Positions 62,710-64,000 of a stretch of 64,000 bases of DNA are shown piece after piece. The DNA is from an uncultured OM43 clade bacterium (GTDB lineage Bacteria; Pseudomonadota; Gammaproteobacteria; Burkholderiales; Methylophilaceae). Every line of letters begins with the position of its first letter. Within the stretch, counting starts at the first letter, position 1. The notes below the pieces were generated by a model. The model had not been told where the DNA came from and searched no databases. It worked only from the letters and a program-made list of their open reading frames with translations. The DNA lies in assembly GCA_902558495.1 (NCBI GenBank), contig CACEEB010000003.1, forward strand, positions 1-64,000, read 5' to 3'. Made by a program: the position numbers and the translations under genes.

Positions 62710-63627
62710 TTAATATCTTTCTGCATATCTTTTACGTACCCAATGACCTAAAATATTTAATAGTAAGGTCATCACCAATAATGTTAATCCCGCTGCAAAA
62801 ATACTTTGGTACCCTACAGTACCATGTTCCAAGTCACCCAACGCTACCGAAACAATATAAGCCGTAATGGTTGCAGCAGACTCAACAGGGTTGAAAGTAA
62901 AGTTAGGTTGTTGACCGGCAGCAATAGCCACAATCATAGTCTCTCCAACGGCACGACTTATGGCAAGTATATAGGAAGCAACTATGCCAGACGTAGCCGC
63001 TGGCGCAATTACTTTAATTGCAGTTTGAAATCTTGTTGCACCCATTGCATAAGCACCCTCCCTCATAGCCATCGGAACAGCTCTCATAGCATCTTCCGAC
63101 ACCGAAGCTATATAAGGAACAATCATAATACCCATAACAATTCCTGGCCCAAGCATGTTGAAGGTTGTTAGGTCAGGATAGATCTGTTGTAAAAGTGGGG
63201 TAACTAGCATAAGGGCAAAATATCCAAATACTACGGTAGGAACACCAACTAACAGCTCAAGTATAGGCTTTATGGTTTCCCGTACTTTATGACTTGCAAA
63301 CTCAGAAAGATAAATTGCTGTCAGGGTTCCAAGTGGAACAGCTACAACAAGCGCAATCATTGTAGTGGTTAATGTTCCAGCAACAAGCGCTGATATCCCA
63401 TAATGTTTAATGGAATAATTGGGTGTCCAAACTGTATCGGTAAGAAAATCATAAATAGATACATGCTGAAAAAAGGGGATGGCCTCTGTTACTAAAACAT
63501 AAACAATAGCGGTGGTGATAAAAACTGCTACAGCTGCCGATAGAAATAATCCAGACTCAATTATTCTCTCGGCAAGATGTCTTTTAAAGTTTTTTGCTAA
63601 TCCAGCACTAACATTTATATCTGACAT
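62710..63627 (-). CDS. pstC: Phosphate ABC transporter permease PstC (start set at MSDINVS, 63627)
   Basis: ELLVGVPTVVFGYFALMLVTPLL, ISRAVGETMIVAIAAGQQP; upstream in-frame Met at 63702 lies in the terminator hairpin. Confidence 0.95.
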   Translation of the reverse strand: MSDINVSAGLAKNFKRHLAERIIESGLFLSAAVAVFITTAIVYVLVTEAIPFFQHVSIYDFLTDTVWTPNYSIKHYGISALVAGTLTTTMIALVVAVPLGTLTAIYLSEFASHKVRETIKPILELLVGVPTVVFGYFALMLVTPLLQQIYPDLTTFNMLGPGIVMGIMIVPYIASVSEDAMRAVPMAMREGAYAMGATRFQTAIKVIAPAATSGIVASYILAISRAVGETMIVAIAAGQQPNFTFNPVESAATITAYIVSVALGDLEHGTVGYQSIFAAGLTLLVMTLLLNILGHWVRKRYAERY

Positions 63628-63689
63628 TTTGGAGTTTTTATTAGGTAAAAATATGTCTGTAATCATAACGTGTTTTTTAAATATAGGGC

Positions 63690-63723
63690 AAAAAAAAGGC
63701 AACTAAAAGTTGCCTTTTTTTTT
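63690..63723. terminator. Bidirectional-looking terminator/attenuator between pstS and pstC
   Basis: AAAAAAAAGGCAAC-TAAAA-GTTGCCTTTTTTTTT. Confidence 0.85.
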
Positions 63724-63734
63724 GGAATAAAAGA

Positions 63735-64000
63735 TTAATTGGCTGCAGCACGTTTAAGCATTTCTTTTACACTTAAACCAATCGCAGGCTTCTCAAAAGC
63801 AGTCCCTGTTTTACTACCTTTATAGTGAGCAGTTATAGCAGCATATTCATCATCTGAAAATGCAATGTAACCAACCTCATTGGCCAATTCCCCTGCATAT
63901 TTAAGATAAAAATCGATGAATTTTCGAACATTAGGATCAAATGCCGCTTTCGTTGCATTCAGGTAAATAAAAAGTGGTCGCGCAAGAGGATTATAAGAAC
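63735..64000 (-). CDS. pstS: Phosphate-binding protein PstS, C-terminal part (cut by window end)
   Basis: Reverse translation ends ...VGYIAFSDDEYAAITAHYKGSKTGTAFEKPAIGLSVKEMLKRAAAN*; upstream of pstC. Confidence 0.9.
   Translation of the reverse strand, partial: SYNPLARPLFIYLNATKAAFDPNVRKFIDFYLKYAGELANEVGYIAFSDDEYAAITAHYKGSKTGTAFEKPAIGLSVKEMLKRAAAN

Noticed and set aside
63628-63702. N-terminal extension of the pstC ORF (MPFFCPIFKKHVMITDIF...)
   Set aside because: Begins inside the pstS terminator hairpin; MSDINVS at 63627 is the more credible start

Overview
The window is an AT-rich, densely packed stretch of a bacterial chromosome. Gene content and order (carA-carB-greA-DUF4149-yhbY-rlmE-ftsH-folP-glmM-pst; edd-eda; ftsX-ftsE-ftsY-M16-M16-rsmD-coaD) look like a streamlined betaproteobacterium, probably a Methylophilaceae (OM43 / Methylopumilus-like) genome. 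That taxonomic call is inference from memory. Almost every ORF is a recognisable core gene. I found no transposase, integrase, phage, toxin-antitoxin, CRISPR or defence genes, and no convincing new multi-gene system. The most notable signals are regulatory or structural: (1) a perfect CIRCE operator, overlapped by a sigma70-like promoter, directly upstream of rpoH, with hrcA and sigma32-type promoters for dnaK and grpE in the same window; (2) ispE broken by one extra base in a 9-G run inside its GLGGGSSDAA motif; (3) a BamE-family lipoprotein with a long charged C-terminal extension carrying a duplicated EEDSW[IV]DKMKFWESDE motif; (4) a carA promoter/leader with overlapping, mutually exclusive hairpins; (5) phased GTTACA direct repeats upstream of ompR next to a secreted EF-hand gene. 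Two tRNA genes (Met-CAT, Gln-TTG) and several terminator-like hairpins were also read.
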